Positions 56,752 to 64,000 of a stretch of 64,000 nucleotides of DNA are shown piece by piece. Source of the DNA: Pseudomonas tohonis (GTDB taxonomy: Bacteria > Pseudomonadota > Gammaproteobacteria > Pseudomonadales > Pseudomonadaceae); the NCBI RefSeq assembly GCF_012767755.2, contig NZ_AP023189.1, positions 5,272,001-5,336,000 of the forward strand, written 5' to 3'. Position 1 is the stretch's first letter; each line of letters opens with the position of its first letter. Below the pieces are notes generated by a model. The model searched no databases, was not told the origin of the DNA, and worked only from the letters and a program-made list of their open reading frames with translations. The translations under genes and the position numbers were made by a program.

Positions 56752-56931
56752 GAGGGGCTCCTTGTTCCGTGTGTCGGGTTTGCCCTATCCATGTCCAACG
56801 AGCCGGGGAAACCCCTCATCGCTCCTGAGAATTTTTTGCATTTGTTGGCGAGGCAGTTTCAGTGGGTCCCCGCGTTCGCGGGGATGACGGTGCCTGCGTG
56901 CACACAGGCGGCACTGCCGGGGGATGAAAAA

Positions 56932-57906
56932 TCAGGCGCGGTCGATCAGCGTCAGCCACGGCCCGAAGCGACGCACACGCACCGGCATGGTCTCGGCCAG
57001 GGATTGCAGGGCGGCGCCGCTGTCGTCCAGCGGGAACACACCGAACACCCGCACCTGCGCGGCCTCCGGGCTGATGCGCAGCAGGCCGCGATGGTAGGGG
57101 CGCAGGGCCTCGACCAGATGGCCCAGGGGCTCGTCATCGACTTCCACGCGCCCGTCCACCCACGCGGCGCGGGTCAGCAGGCTGGCGCTGGCGGGCTGGA
57201 TGCCGGCGGCCCCGAACCAGGCCGCGTGGCCTTCGCCCAGCTCGCCCTGGCGCCCGTCGAGGCAGTCGATGCGCACGCTGTGCTCCTGCACGCAGACCAG
57301 GCTGCGCGCCTCTTCCTGGCGGACCAGGAAGCGCGTGCCCAACGCCCATACCTCGCCCTGGGCGGTGGCGATGATGAAGGGCCGCGCGGCATCGGCGGCG
57401 ACCGTCACCAGCACCTCGCCCTCACGCAGGCGCAGCAACCGGCGCGAGCCATCGAAGCGGATGTCCACCGCGCTGCGGGCATTGAGGACCAGGCGGCTGC
57501 CGTCAGCCAGTTGCAGCGTGCGGCGCTCGCCGGTGGCGGTGTGCACATCGGCGGTGAGGCCCGTCACCGGGGTCACGCGGTTGACCAGCGCAGCACTGCC
57601 AGCCCCCAGCACCAGCAACGCCAGGCCGCCGCGCAGGAGCTTGCGCCGCTGCGGCGAATCAGGGGCCGAGAGCGCCCGGCTGGCGGCCCGCAACTGCCCC
57701 GGGCTGCGCCCTTCGGCGCCCTGCAGGTCGGCCAGCGGCTGTTGCAGCAAGCTGCTGACCCGTTGCCAGGCGAGCAGGTGGGCCGGGTCGTCGGCCAGCC
57801 AGCGCTTGAAGTCCTGGCGGTCGTGGTTGGTCACGCGGCCGGGGTCCAGGCGCAGCATCCAGTCGATCGCGGTGCGGGTGTGCGGGTCGAGTTCGGCGTG
57901 GCTCAT
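56932..57906 (-). CDS. FecR-family anti-sigma regulator
   Basis: A 324-residue inner-membrane regulator. The cytoplasmic N-domain (DWMLRLDPGRVTNHDRQDFK; RWLADDPAHLLAWQRV) is the DUF4880 segment that binds the sigma factor; one helix follows at about 88-106 (LLRGGLALLVLGAGSAAL), then the periplasmic FecR domain (TATGERRTLQLADGSRLVLN) that contacts the STN domain of the receptor. ATG 57906 overlaps the sigma factor stop (ATGA). It transmits the ferric-siderophore signal between receptor and sigma factor. Confidence 0.94.
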   Translation of the reverse strand: MSHAELDPHTRTAIDWMLRLDPGRVTNHDRQDFKRWLADDPAHLLAWQRVSSLLQQPLADLQGAEGRSPGQLRAASRALSAPDSPQRRKLLRGGLALLVLGAGSAALVNRVTPVTGLTADVHTATGERRTLQLADGSRLVLNARSAVDIRFDGSRRLLRLREGEVLVTVAADAARPFIIATAQGEVWALGTRFLVRQEEARSLVCVQEHSVRIDCLDGRQGELGEGHAAWFGAAGIQPASASLLTRAAWVDGRVEVDDEPLGHLVEALRPYHRGLLRISPEAAQVRVFGVFPLDDSGAALQSLAETMPVRVRRFGPWLTLIDRA

Positions 57907-58415
57907 GGCAGCTCCGGGTGGGCGCTGAGGCAGTGCACGAAGGCACGGCGCAGGTCGCGTTCGACGGTGGCCAGGGACACCCCCAGGAGGTCGGCGATCG
58001 CCTGCTGCGGCAAGCCTTCGAGACGGTTGAGCAGGAAGGCGCGGCGCACCCGCTGCGGCAAGCCGTCGAGCAGCCGGTCGATGGCGTCGATGGCCTCGCT
58101 CACCAGCGCGATGTCCTCCTCCGAGGGGGCGAACCGCTCGGGCAGCTCCGCGAGGGCCTCCAGGTACGCGCGCTCCACCTTGCGCCGCCGCCAGAAGCTG
58201 CACAGCAGGCGCCGGGCCAGGGTGCCGAGGAAGGCGCGCGGCTCCTCCAGCTGCCCCAGCTGGCGCGAGGCCATGGCCCGCATGAAGGTGTCCTGGGTCA
58301 GGTCGGCGGCATCCTGCGGGCAGCGCAGCTGGCGATACAGCCAGGCGCGCAGCCAGCGGTGGTTCTCGCTGTAGAGCGTCGCCAGGGAAGCGTTGAGATC
58401 CGGAGAGGTGGCCAC
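57903..58415 (-). CDS. FecI-like ECF sigma factor
   Basis: A 170-residue iron-starvation sigma factor. Region 2 is LYSENHRWLRAWLYRQLRCP then DAADLTQDTFMRAMA; region 4 is LDGLPQRVRRAFLLNRLEGL then ADLLGVSLATVERDLRRAFV. The start codon is GTG (58413-58415); no nearer ATG retains region 2. A Fur-box-like palindrome lies just upstream. With FecR and the receptor it forms a complete surface signalling cassette. Confidence 0.94.
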   Translation of the reverse strand: MATSPDLNASLATLYSENHRWLRAWLYRQLRCPQDAADLTQDTFMRAMASRQLGQLEEPRAFLGTLARRLLCSFWRRRKVERAYLEALAELPERFAPSEEDIALVSEAIDAIDRLLDGLPQRVRRAFLLNRLEGLPQQAIADLLGVSLATVERDLRRAFVHCLSAHPELP

Positions 58416-58428
58416 GTGGGAAGGACCC

Positions 58429-58468
58429 GGGAATCAAATAAGAATAAGTCGCATTATTGTTGATTCCC
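58429..58468. promoter_or_regulatory. Fur-box-like palindrome upstream of the sigma factor
   Basis: AT-rich core AATAAGAATAAGTCGCATTA (from 58437) resembles overlapping Fur hexamers. It is enclosed by perfect 9-base arms GGGAATCAA (58429-58437) and TTGATTCCC (58460-58468). Position, 14 bases above the GTG start, suits iron-dependent repression. Confidence 0.6.
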
Positions 58469-58618
58469 CTTCCCGCTGGCAATGCCCGTGCTCGATGCCC
58501 GCGGCATCTTCGAGCGATGAGAATCAGGTCACCTGACAGCGATCGGGCGCCGTGTTCTCATAGCATTCCGCCCTCACAGGGCAGCCCCCATCGACTCTCC
58601 AAGGGACTGGAAACCGCC

Positions 58619-59368
58619 ATGCCACTGCTCGCCCTGCTCGTCATCGCCTGCCAGGTCACCTGCGGCCTTCACGTCGTCCGTAGCGGCCAGGAGCGCTACT
58701 GGCTGTACCTGATCATCGCGCTGCCGGGCCTGGGCTGCCTGATCTACTTCCTCGGCATCATGCTTCCCGACCTGCTCGGCAGCCGCACCGGGCGGCGCAC
58801 CGTCAACCGCCTGCACGACAAGCTCGACCCCGAGCGCCACCTGCGCGCCCTGCGTGACGAACTGGACCTGCGCGACACCCGCGAAACCCGCGTGCAACTG
58901 GCCGACGAACTGCTGCGCCTGGGCCGCGCCGACGAAGCCGCCAGCCACTACCAGGCCGCCCTGCGCGGCATCCACGCGCACGCGCCGGACATCCTCCTCG
59001 GCCTCGCCCAGGCTCAGTTCGCCAAGGGCGACGCACAGGGCTGCCGCGAAACCCTCGACCGGCTGATCGAAAACAACCCCGACTACCGCTCCGCCGACGG
59101 CCACCTGCTCTACGCCCGCGCCCTGGAAGCCCTGGGCGACACCGCCAAGGCGGAAGAGGAATACCGCGCGCTGTCGAGCTACTACGCCGGCCCCGAGGCC
59201 AACTACCGCTACGCCCTGATGCTGCGCCAGCTGGGCCGCCAGCGCGAAGCCCGCGAGCTGCTGGAACAGATCCAGAACTACGCCCGCCGCTCCCCCAGGC
59301 ACTACCGCAACCTGCACGGCGAATGGCTCGACCTGAGCCGCGACGCGCTGCGTGAGATGCAGTCCTGA
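58619..59368 (+). CDS. membrane-anchored tetratricopeptide-repeat protein
   Basis: A 249-residue protein. Two N-terminal hydrophobic segments (MPLLALLVIACQVTCGLHVV; YWLYLIIALPGLGCLIYFLG) anchor a cytoplasmic or periplasmic tail of about five TPR-like helix pairs, such as ADELLRLGRADEAASHYQAA, LGLAQAQFAKGDAQGCRETL and YARALEALGDTAKAEEEYRA. TPR arrays mediate protein contacts; no partner is apparent. The frame is open upstream, but ATG 58619 begins the hydrophobic N-terminus. It is divergent from the FecI-like gene. Confidence 0.85.
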   Translation: MPLLALLVIACQVTCGLHVVRSGQERYWLYLIIALPGLGCLIYFLGIMLPDLLGSRTGRRTVNRLHDKLDPERHLRALRDELDLRDTRETRVQLADELLRLGRADEAASHYQAALRGIHAHAPDILLGLAQAQFAKGDAQGCRETLDRLIENNPDYRSADGHLLYARALEALGDTAKAEEEYRALSSYYAGPEANYRYALMLRQLGRQREARELLEQIQNYARRSPRHYRNLHGEWLDLSRDALREMQS

Positions 59369-59490
59369 CGAACGAGCGGCAACGGCACCGCCACTGACTG
59401 TTCCGCCTCCGGGCAAAGGCAACTGCACCTGTTCAACGCCCGCCCGGGCAGCTAGCGTGGTGCCGGTCGCCTCACTGCCCTGGGGAACAC

Positions 59491-59625
59491 ATGGATCCGG
59501 AGTCGCTGCACATCCTGCTGGTCGTAATGGCCGCCATCGGCGTCCACCTCGGCGTGCGCTGGTACATCATCCGCGGACTGGCGCCGGAGGAAGAGCCCGG
59601 CAGCGAGGACGACTGGCTGGCCTGA
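59491..59625 (+). CDS. 44-residue membrane peptide upstream of the LrgAB pair
   Basis: ATG at 59491, eight bases after GGGGA, encodes MDPESLHILLVVMAAIGVHL then GVRWYIIRGLAPEEEPGSED and DWLA. It has one transmembrane helix and an acidic tail, and high third-position GC like real genes here. No family recognised. It lies between the TPR gene and the LrgA-like gene on the same strand, 105 bases before the latter. Confidence 0.6.
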   Translation: MDPESLHILLVVMAAIGVHLGVRWYIIRGLAPEEEPGSEDDWLA

Positions 59626-59729
59626 CGCGCCGCCTGCTCTGCTTTTCACGCCCGCAACTGCAGCTGTTTCCAGCGCCAGGCCGCTTCCATAGTGATGCCC
59701 CTTCGACTCGTCACTCGGAAGGCGTCGCC

Positions 59730-60086
59730 ATGCTGCGCGGGATGTTCCACCTGCTGTCGTTCCTGCTCCTGGGCTCGGCCCTCAATCACTTCCTCTTCCC
59801 GCTGTTGCCGGGGCCGGTGCTCGGCCTGCTCCTGTTGCTGGCGTTCCTGGTGATCCGTGGCGAAGTGCCGGGGGCACTGGGCGATGCCAGCGGCCATCTG
59901 CTCAAGTACTTGCCGCTGCTGCTGGTGCCGCCAGCGGTGGGGATCATGCTGCACGTAGAGACCATCGGCCGGGACTTCTGGGCCATCGCCGCCGCATTGG
60001 TGGGCTCCCTGCTGGTGGGTATCCCGCTGACCGGCTGGCTGATGCAGGTGTTGGTCCGCCGCAGCCGCGAGGGCCGGCCGTCATGA
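59730..60086 (+). CDS. CidA/LrgA-family membrane protein
   Basis: A 118-residue four-helix membrane protein. The family features are FLLLGSALNHFLFPLLPGPV, LGLLLLLAFLVIRGEVPGAL and LLKYLPLLLVPPAVGIMLHV, with the typical LPGPVLG motif. These holin-like proteins act in cell lysis control or pyruvate/overflow metabolism. ATG 59730 begins the first helix. The stop overlaps the partner gene by ATGA. Confidence 0.92.
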   Translation: MLRGMFHLLSFLLLGSALNHFLFPLLPGPVLGLLLLLAFLVIRGEVPGALGDASGHLLKYLPLLLVPPAVGIMLHVETIGRDFWAIAAALVGSLLVGIPLTGWLMQVLVRRSREGRPS

Positions 60087-60781
60087 GCGCCGCGCTGCTA
60101 CCCGGCGTCAGCGACCACCCGCTGTTCCACCTCGCCCTGACCCTGGGCGCCTACCAGCTGGCGCTGCTGCTGTTCGAGAAGACCCGCTCGGTACTGGCCC
60201 AGCCGGTGCTGGTGGCGACCCTGCTGGTGGTCGCCGCCCTGCTCGCCTGCGGCATCGACTACGCCACCTACCGCAGCGCCTCGAGCATGCTCTGGCTGCT
60301 GCTGGGCCCGGCGACCGTCGCCCTGGCGGTGCCGCTGTACCTGAACCTGCCGCGCATCCGCCAGCTGTTCTGGCCGGTGCTCATCGCGCTGGCCGTGGGC
60401 GGCACGGTGACGCTGGCGCTGACCCTGCTGCTGGCCCACCTGCTCGGCGCCGGCCACGCGATGCTGATGACCCTGGCGCCGAAGTCGGTGACCTCGCCCA
60501 TCGCCATCCTGGTGGCCGAGCAACTGGGCGGCAGCGCATCACTGGCCGCCGTCTTCGTGATGATCACCGGCGTGCTCGGCGCGGCCCTGGGCCCGGCCCT
60601 GTTGCACCTGGCACGGGTCACCCACCCAGCCGCGCGCGGTCTCGCCCTCGGCCTCAGCGCCCACGCCGTGGGCACCGCCCAGGCGCTGCAGGAAGGCAGC
60701 GAGACGGGCGCCTTCGCGGCCCTCGCCATGAGCCTGGCGGGCGTGGCGACCGCGGTGCTGCTGCCGGTGTTGTTGGGGTGA
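60083..60781 (+). CDS. CidB/LrgB-family membrane protein
   Basis: A 232-residue partner of the CidA/LrgA protein with about seven helices. Signatures: RSASSMLWLLLGPATVALAV, PLYLNLPRIRQLFWPVLIAL, LMTLAPKSVTSPIAILVAEQ and GLALGLSAHAVGTAQALQEG. The KSVTSPIA and SAHAVGTA blocks are diagnostic of LrgB. No LytS/LytR-type regulator is nearby. Confidence 0.95.
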   Translation: MSAALLPGVSDHPLFHLALTLGAYQLALLLFEKTRSVLAQPVLVATLLVVAALLACGIDYATYRSASSMLWLLLGPATVALAVPLYLNLPRIRQLFWPVLIALAVGGTVTLALTLLLAHLLGAGHAMLMTLAPKSVTSPIAILVAEQLGGSASLAAVFVMITGVLGAALGPALLHLARVTHPAARGLALGLSAHAVGTAQALQEGSETGAFAALAMSLAGVATAVLLPVLLG

Positions 60782-60834
60782 GGTGCCGGGCGGTGGCTTG
60801 CAAAGCGTGACCCAATGGATCACGATCCTTCGCC

Positions 60835-61113
60835 ATGATCAGGAGCTTCAGGCACAAGGGATTACGTCTCTTCTACGAGACGGGCTCGACGAAGGGCATC
60901 ATCGCGGAGCACGCCAAGCGTCTGTCCCGCGCCCTGTTGATGCTGGAAAACGCCCACGGGCCGGCCGACTTGAATATCCCGGGCTGGCGTCTGCACCCGC
61001 TGAAAGGCGATCTGGAGTCCTGGTGGTCGATCAGCATCAGCGGCAACTGGCGCGTGATCTTCCGTTTCATCGACAACGACGTCGAACTGCTCGATTACCT
61101 GGACTACCACTGA
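60835..61113 (+). CDS. higB: HigB-family toxin
   Basis: A 92-residue RelE-fold toxin in the reversed toxin-first order of Hig systems. MIRSFRHKGLRLFYETGSTK, LNIPGWRLHPLKGDLESWWS and ISGNWRVIFRFIDNDVELLD match HigB, a ribosome-dependent mRNA nuclease. The antitoxin gene starts 10 bases after its stop with a strong GAGGAGG site between. Both are probably cotranscribed. Confidence 0.94.
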   Translation: MIRSFRHKGLRLFYETGSTKGIIAEHAKRLSRALLMLENAHGPADLNIPGWRLHPLKGDLESWWSISISGNWRVIFRFIDNDVELLDYLDYH

Positions 61114-61123
61114 GGAGGCCGAC

Positions 61124-61411
61124 ATGACCCAGCACAACCCTCCCCACCCGGGCGATATCCTCCTCGAGGACGTGCTGCCCACGCTGGGCATCAGCATCGC
61201 GGAGATGGCCCGGCGCCTCAGCATCGCCCGCGAAACACTGTCGCGGATCATGCACGGCCACGCGCCGATAAGCCCGGACCTGGCGGTACGGCTCGAACGC
61301 GCCGGCATCAGCACCGCGCGCATGTGGCTAACCATGCAGGGCAGCTACGACCTCTGGCAGGCCGAACAACGCGAGCAGCCACCCATCAAGCGCTTCGCCG
61401 AAATCGCCTGA
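61124..61411 (+). CDS. higA: HigA-family antitoxin
   Basis: A 95-residue helix-turn-helix antitoxin: HPGDILLEDVLPTLGISIAE, MARRLSIARETLSRIMHGHA, PISPDLAVRLERAGISTARM and WLTMQGSYDLWQAEQREQ. This XRE-type domain is the VapI/HigA family, which neutralises HigB and represses the operon. It is preceded by GAGGAGG. Confidence 0.94.
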   Translation: MTQHNPPHPGDILLEDVLPTLGISIAEMARRLSIARETLSRIMHGHAPISPDLAVRLERAGISTARMWLTMQGSYDLWQAEQREQPPIKRFAEIA

Positions 61412-61480
61412 TCACGACAAGACCGGCAGGGTTGAAACCCGCCGACCTGGATCACTGGACGTGAAGAGCGACGCGCCGGA

Positions 61481-62413
61481 TCAGTTCGGCGTGGCGACCA
61501 TCTGCTGCTTGCGCGCGCTGTCCTTCTGCTGGCGGTAGGCCTTGGCCGCGACGGGGATGGGGCCGCTCTTGCCGGTTTCCACCCAGCGGCGCATGCGCGT
61601 GGCATCGGCGAAGTGGGTGTACTTGCCGAAGGCGTCGAGCAGCACCATGGCCACCTGCTGGTTGCCCATGCGGGTGCGCATCACCAGGCAATGGCCGGCC
61701 TCGTCGGTGAAGCCGGTCTTGGTCAGCTCGATGTTCCAGTCGGCCTTGCGGGTCAGGTGGTTGGTGTTGCTGAAGCCCAGGCTATAGCGCGGCTTGACGA
61801 AGGTGATGGTCTTTTCCTTGGTGGTGCTGAGCTCGCTGAGCAGCGGGTACTTGCGGCTCTCGACCAGCAGTTGCACCAGGTCGCGGGCGGTGGAGACGTT
61901 GTTCAGCGACAGGCCGGTGGGCTCCACGTAGCGGGTGTGCTTCATGCCCAGGGCGCGGGCCTTGGCGTTCATCGCGGCGATGAAGGCGCCGTAGCCGCCC
62001 GGGTAGTGGTGGGCCAGGGTCGCAGCGGCGCGGTTCTCGGAGGACATCAGCGTCATCAGCAGCATGTCGTGGCGAGTCGCCTGGCTGCCCAGGCGCACGC
62101 GCGAGTACACGCCCTTCATTTCCCTGGTCTGGCTGATGTCCACGTCGAGGACTTCACTCATCGACTGCTTGGCATCGAGCACCACCAGGGCGGTCATCAG
62201 CTTGGTGACCGAGGCGATGGGCACCACCAGGTCGGGGTTGTTGGAATAGATGACCTTGTTGGTCTTCAGGTCCAGCAACATGGCGCTGCCGGAAGCGAGT
62301 TGCAGCTGCGCCGGGTCGCGCAGGGGCGTGGGGTTCTGGGCGTTGGCGGGGCTGGCGAGTGCCAGGCTGGTGCAGAGGAACAGGGCCTTGAAAAGCGAGG
62401 TTCGGATTTTCAC
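61481..62413 (-). CDS. pbpG: D-alanyl-D-alanine endopeptidase PBP7
   Basis: A 310-residue low-molecular-mass penicillin-binding protein that cleaves peptidoglycan cross-links in the periplasm. Signal peptide [20 protein letters not shown] then SPANA. The three active-site motifs are present: SVTK (Ser68-Lys71), SEN (Ser125-Asn127) and KTG (232-234). The family marker [20 protein letters not shown] is clear. The start codon is GTG at 62413 without a strong ribosome site. Confidence 0.93.
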   Translation of the reverse strand: MKIRTSLFKALFLCTSLALASPANAQNPTPLRDPAQLQLASGSAMLLDLKTNKVIYSNNPDLVVPIASVTKLMTALVVLDAKQSMSEVLDVDISQTREMKGVYSRVRLGSQATRHDMLLMTLMSSENRAAATLAHHYPGGYGAFIAAMNAKARALGMKHTRYVEPTGLSLNNVSTARDLVQLLVESRKYPLLSELSTTKEKTITFVKPRYSLGFSNTNHLTRKADWNIELTKTGFTDEAGHCLVMRTRMGNQQVAMVLLDAFGKYTHFADATRMRRWVETGKSGPIPVAAKAYRQQKDSARKQQMVATPN

Positions 62414-62865
62414 GTGACGGGCTACCGGATGAAGATTGGGATGAAGATCGCCGTTGCGAACTGGTCGAGATTATAGAGAACAAAAAGCCCGCCAATTCAG
62501 CCCCCAGCGCTCGCCCGCAGGCTTTTTTTTCGCAGCCTGTTCGCGGCGGGAGGGGCAAGCGAAACGGGGGGATCGGGCAGAGATGCCACCGGGAGAAAAC
62601 GATCGCGAATGAATTCGCTCCCACCAGAGCGACAGGGACATGACCAATGTGGAGGGTGGATGGCGCTTTTTTCATCCACCAGACGGAGTCGAATGCGGCA
62701 CAGGTTGATACCGGGGCTCCGCTTTGTTCATCCACCAACGACGCCCGGCATGACCTCGATTGGTCGGCCGATGAAGCGCGGTCCACCCTGGGCTGCGGGT
62801 ACACCCGCGATAGGCCGGCGGCCTGGCATCGCGAGTGAATTCACTCCCACGGAAACAACGACGGG
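62414..62865. other. intergenic region upstream of pbpG
   Basis: A 452-base gap without a gene. It holds a bidirectional-type terminator (62482-62530), a CGCGAATGAATTCGCTCCCAC repeat near 62604-62624, a related CGCGAGTGAATTCACTCCCAC repeat near 62829-62850 at the end of the next gene, and GGAGGGTGGATGG-type repeats between them. Confidence 0.6.
62482..62530. terminator. terminator with T-runs on both strands
   Basis: AAAAAGCC (62482-62489) pairs with GGCTTTTT (62520-62527) with an extended partly paired loop. Eight T follow on the plus strand and five on the minus strand. On the minus strand it would end the transcript of the 62866-63210 gene before pbpG; on the plus strand no gene precedes it. 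Confidence 0.65.
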
Positions 62866-63210
62866 TCACTCGCGGCGGTAGTACTGCGTGGTGCCCTGCC
62901 CCGGCACCTTCTCGATGATCAGGCCGTTGGGGTATTCGGTGGTCTGGCGGATGCCGCCCCGCTGCTGGATGTCCTGGCTGCTGTAGCCGGAGCTGCTGCG
63001 GGTGGAGTTGATGTCGCTGGGCACGCGCTGCCCGCCGTACACGTCGTAGCTCTGGCTGCGCTGGTAGGTGTCGACGCTGCCGCTGGCGCCGGGGCTGACG
63101 TAGGTCTTGGGGATGACGCGGATGGTCTGCTGCCCGCTCGGTTCAGCGGCCAGCGCGGGTATCGCGCCGCTCGCCACCAGGGCCAGCAGCGCACAACGGA
63201 AGAGCTTCAT
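62866..63210 (-). CDS. small exported protein, Ser/Gln/Tyr-rich, function unknown
   Basis: A 114-residue protein with a Sec signal peptide (MKLFRCALLALVASGAIPAL then AAEPSG). The mature part is polar and probably disordered (DTYQRSQSYDVYGGQRVPSD; GYSSQDIQQRGGIRQTTEYP) and ends with NGLIIEKVPGQGTTQYYRRE. I do not recognise the family. It is separated from pbpG by a terminator, so it is monocistronic. Confidence 0.75.
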   Translation of the reverse strand: MKLFRCALLALVASGAIPALAAEPSGQQTIRVIPKTYVSPGASGSVDTYQRSQSYDVYGGQRVPSDINSTRSSSGYSSQDIQQRGGIRQTTEYPNGLIIEKVPGQGTTQYYRRE

Positions 63211-63856
63211 GGCCTTACCTCACTCGGGATGGATGCCGATGATACGTCCGTTGGGCAACCGCTCCATGGCTGGGTTCGGGGCCATGGCGGGGTTTCGGAT
63301 CAATGGTGGGAAAGGCACGGTGGCCGGAATCCTTGGCCAAGGCTTAAGCCCAAGCTACGCCCTGACTCCAGTCCCCCCATTGGACTAGAGCCTTTCGTAG
63401 ACCACTTCAAAGCCAGCCCGGCCGCAGGCAGCAACGTCGTCGCGATCCGCACGCTCCAGCCGGTTGCGGTAGGCACGTTCAAGGCACCGCCGTTCTGCCG
63501 TGCCCTCCCCCATCATGCCCCCGCACCTTCGGCCCACCGCGGGCAGCGTTGCGGGTCTGCCGAAGCGCCAGGCCGTCCCGCCGATGCTGGAGCACGCCAT
63601 GGACAGCGCTCCGGCTGCCCTGCCGCCAGGCGGCCCGCCGGCCCAGGCCATCACCTTCGACCCGCCGCTCGCGCCCCCGCCACGGCCTTCTTGCACCCGC
63701 TCCTGAAATGCCCTCCCCTGTCGCCCGGCCCGATCAGCCCGCCGGCTAGAAACCGCTTCACAAACCCGGGCACGCCTTCGTCCTGCTTGCTTCGACCGGT
63801 CTGGCAAGGACTGCCAGTGCAGCACCTCCGCCCCCGGCGTTTAGAAGGATCACGGA
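63211..63856. other. 646-base region without a recognised gene
   Basis: Several frames stay open on both strands (for example 63385-63825 minus), but their products are low-complexity Arg/Ala/Gly-rich and match nothing I know. The frame starting around 63385 on the plus strand reads more naturally for about 40 codons yet has no start. I call no gene. Confidence 0.45.
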
Positions 63857-64000
63857 ATGATTATGGCGAGCAACCTGGACGCGAGCCTGGAGCAAGGCAC
63901 GCAGAGGACACTGCTATGGAAATTTCTCATCGACCACGAACCGCTGATGCGCAAGCGCTGCCAGCAATTGACGCGCAACCCGCAGGATGCGGAGGACGCG
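63857..64000 (+). CDS. probable ECF sigma factor, 5' part only
   Basis: ATG at 63857 follows AGAAGGATC and stays open to the window edge (48 codons). The visible text MIMASNLDASLEQGTQRTLL, then WKFLIDHEPLMRKRCQQLTR and NPQDAEDA, matches region 2 of ECF sigma factors (helix, then N-x-x-DAED). The family assignment rests on this short stretch. Confidence 0.6.
   Translation, partial: MIMASNLDASLEQGTQRTLLWKFLIDHEPLMRKRCQQLTRNPQDAEDA

Noticed and set aside
63385..63825. A 146-codon minus-strand gene
   Set aside because: The product is Arg/Gly/Ala-rich with no motif, the start has no ribosome site, and codon use is not convincing.

Overview
The window reads as a chromosomal segment of a high-GC Pseudomonas (sensu lato). 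The clues are an OprD-type porin, PhaG, phosphatidylcholine synthase, an AguA/AguB agmatine pathway, a DUF1883 protein, ATGA-coupled operons and many Pseudomonas-type intergenic palindromes. The species assignment is inference. I see no prophage, integrase, IS element, rRNA operon or CRISPR array. One tRNA-Gly(CCC) is present.

Layout. 1-9131: a beta-oxidation-type operon on the minus strand (acyl-CoA dehydrogenase, CaiB-type CoA-transferase, enoyl-CoA hydratase, PaaH-type dehydrogenase, a gutted thiolase, OprD porin), with a divergent LysR regulator and an MHS-family permease. The gene set resembles a dicarboxylate (adipate-like) catabolic cluster. 9369-10442: ada. 10570-16965: amine catabolism island (APC permease, C-N hydrolase, LuxR-type regulator, PuuB-like oxidase, PuuA-like ligase). 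17494-21472: hypothetical plus pcs, CWC protein plus rsuA, phaG. 21595-22509: tRNA-Gly and a ParDE-type toxin-antitoxin pair between inverted repeats. 22536-25297: a polyamine-type periplasmic binding protein coupled to a membrane diguanylate cyclase, reminiscent of NspS-MbaA. 25787-29551: amidase with a 21-codon leader, an ADP-ribosylglycohydrolase, a lipoprotein and an unknown low-GC gene. 29713-36419: MerR regulator, a truncated Old-Yellow-Enzyme gene and a bacteriophytochrome operon (bphP, response regulator, hybrid kinase, truncated bphO).

36688-43083: a hypothetical gene, a frameshifted AraC regulator, a GST/HxlR divergent pair, a solute-binding protein, a PNPOx-like protein and a WYL regulator with a strong promoter/operator palindrome. 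43132-45425: NCS1 permease plus C-N hydrolase. 46547-51785: agmatine operon (aguA, aguB, PotF-like protein, Tat-exported AguA paralogue) with a divergent LysR. 52009-58415: PepSY membrane operon, TonB receptor, FecR and FecI-like sigma factor with a Fur-box-like palindrome. 58619-63210: TPR membrane protein, LrgAB/CidAB pair, HigBA, PBP7 and a small exported protein. The window ends inside a second probable ECF sigma factor.

Themes. Polyamine/agmatine uptake and catabolism recurs (10.5-17 kb, 43-51 kb) and is probably linked to signalling at 22.5-25.3 kb. Decay is also visible: a thiolase reduced to its two ends, an OYE and a heme oxygenase fused tail-to-tail by one deletion, and a one-base frameshift in an AraC gene.
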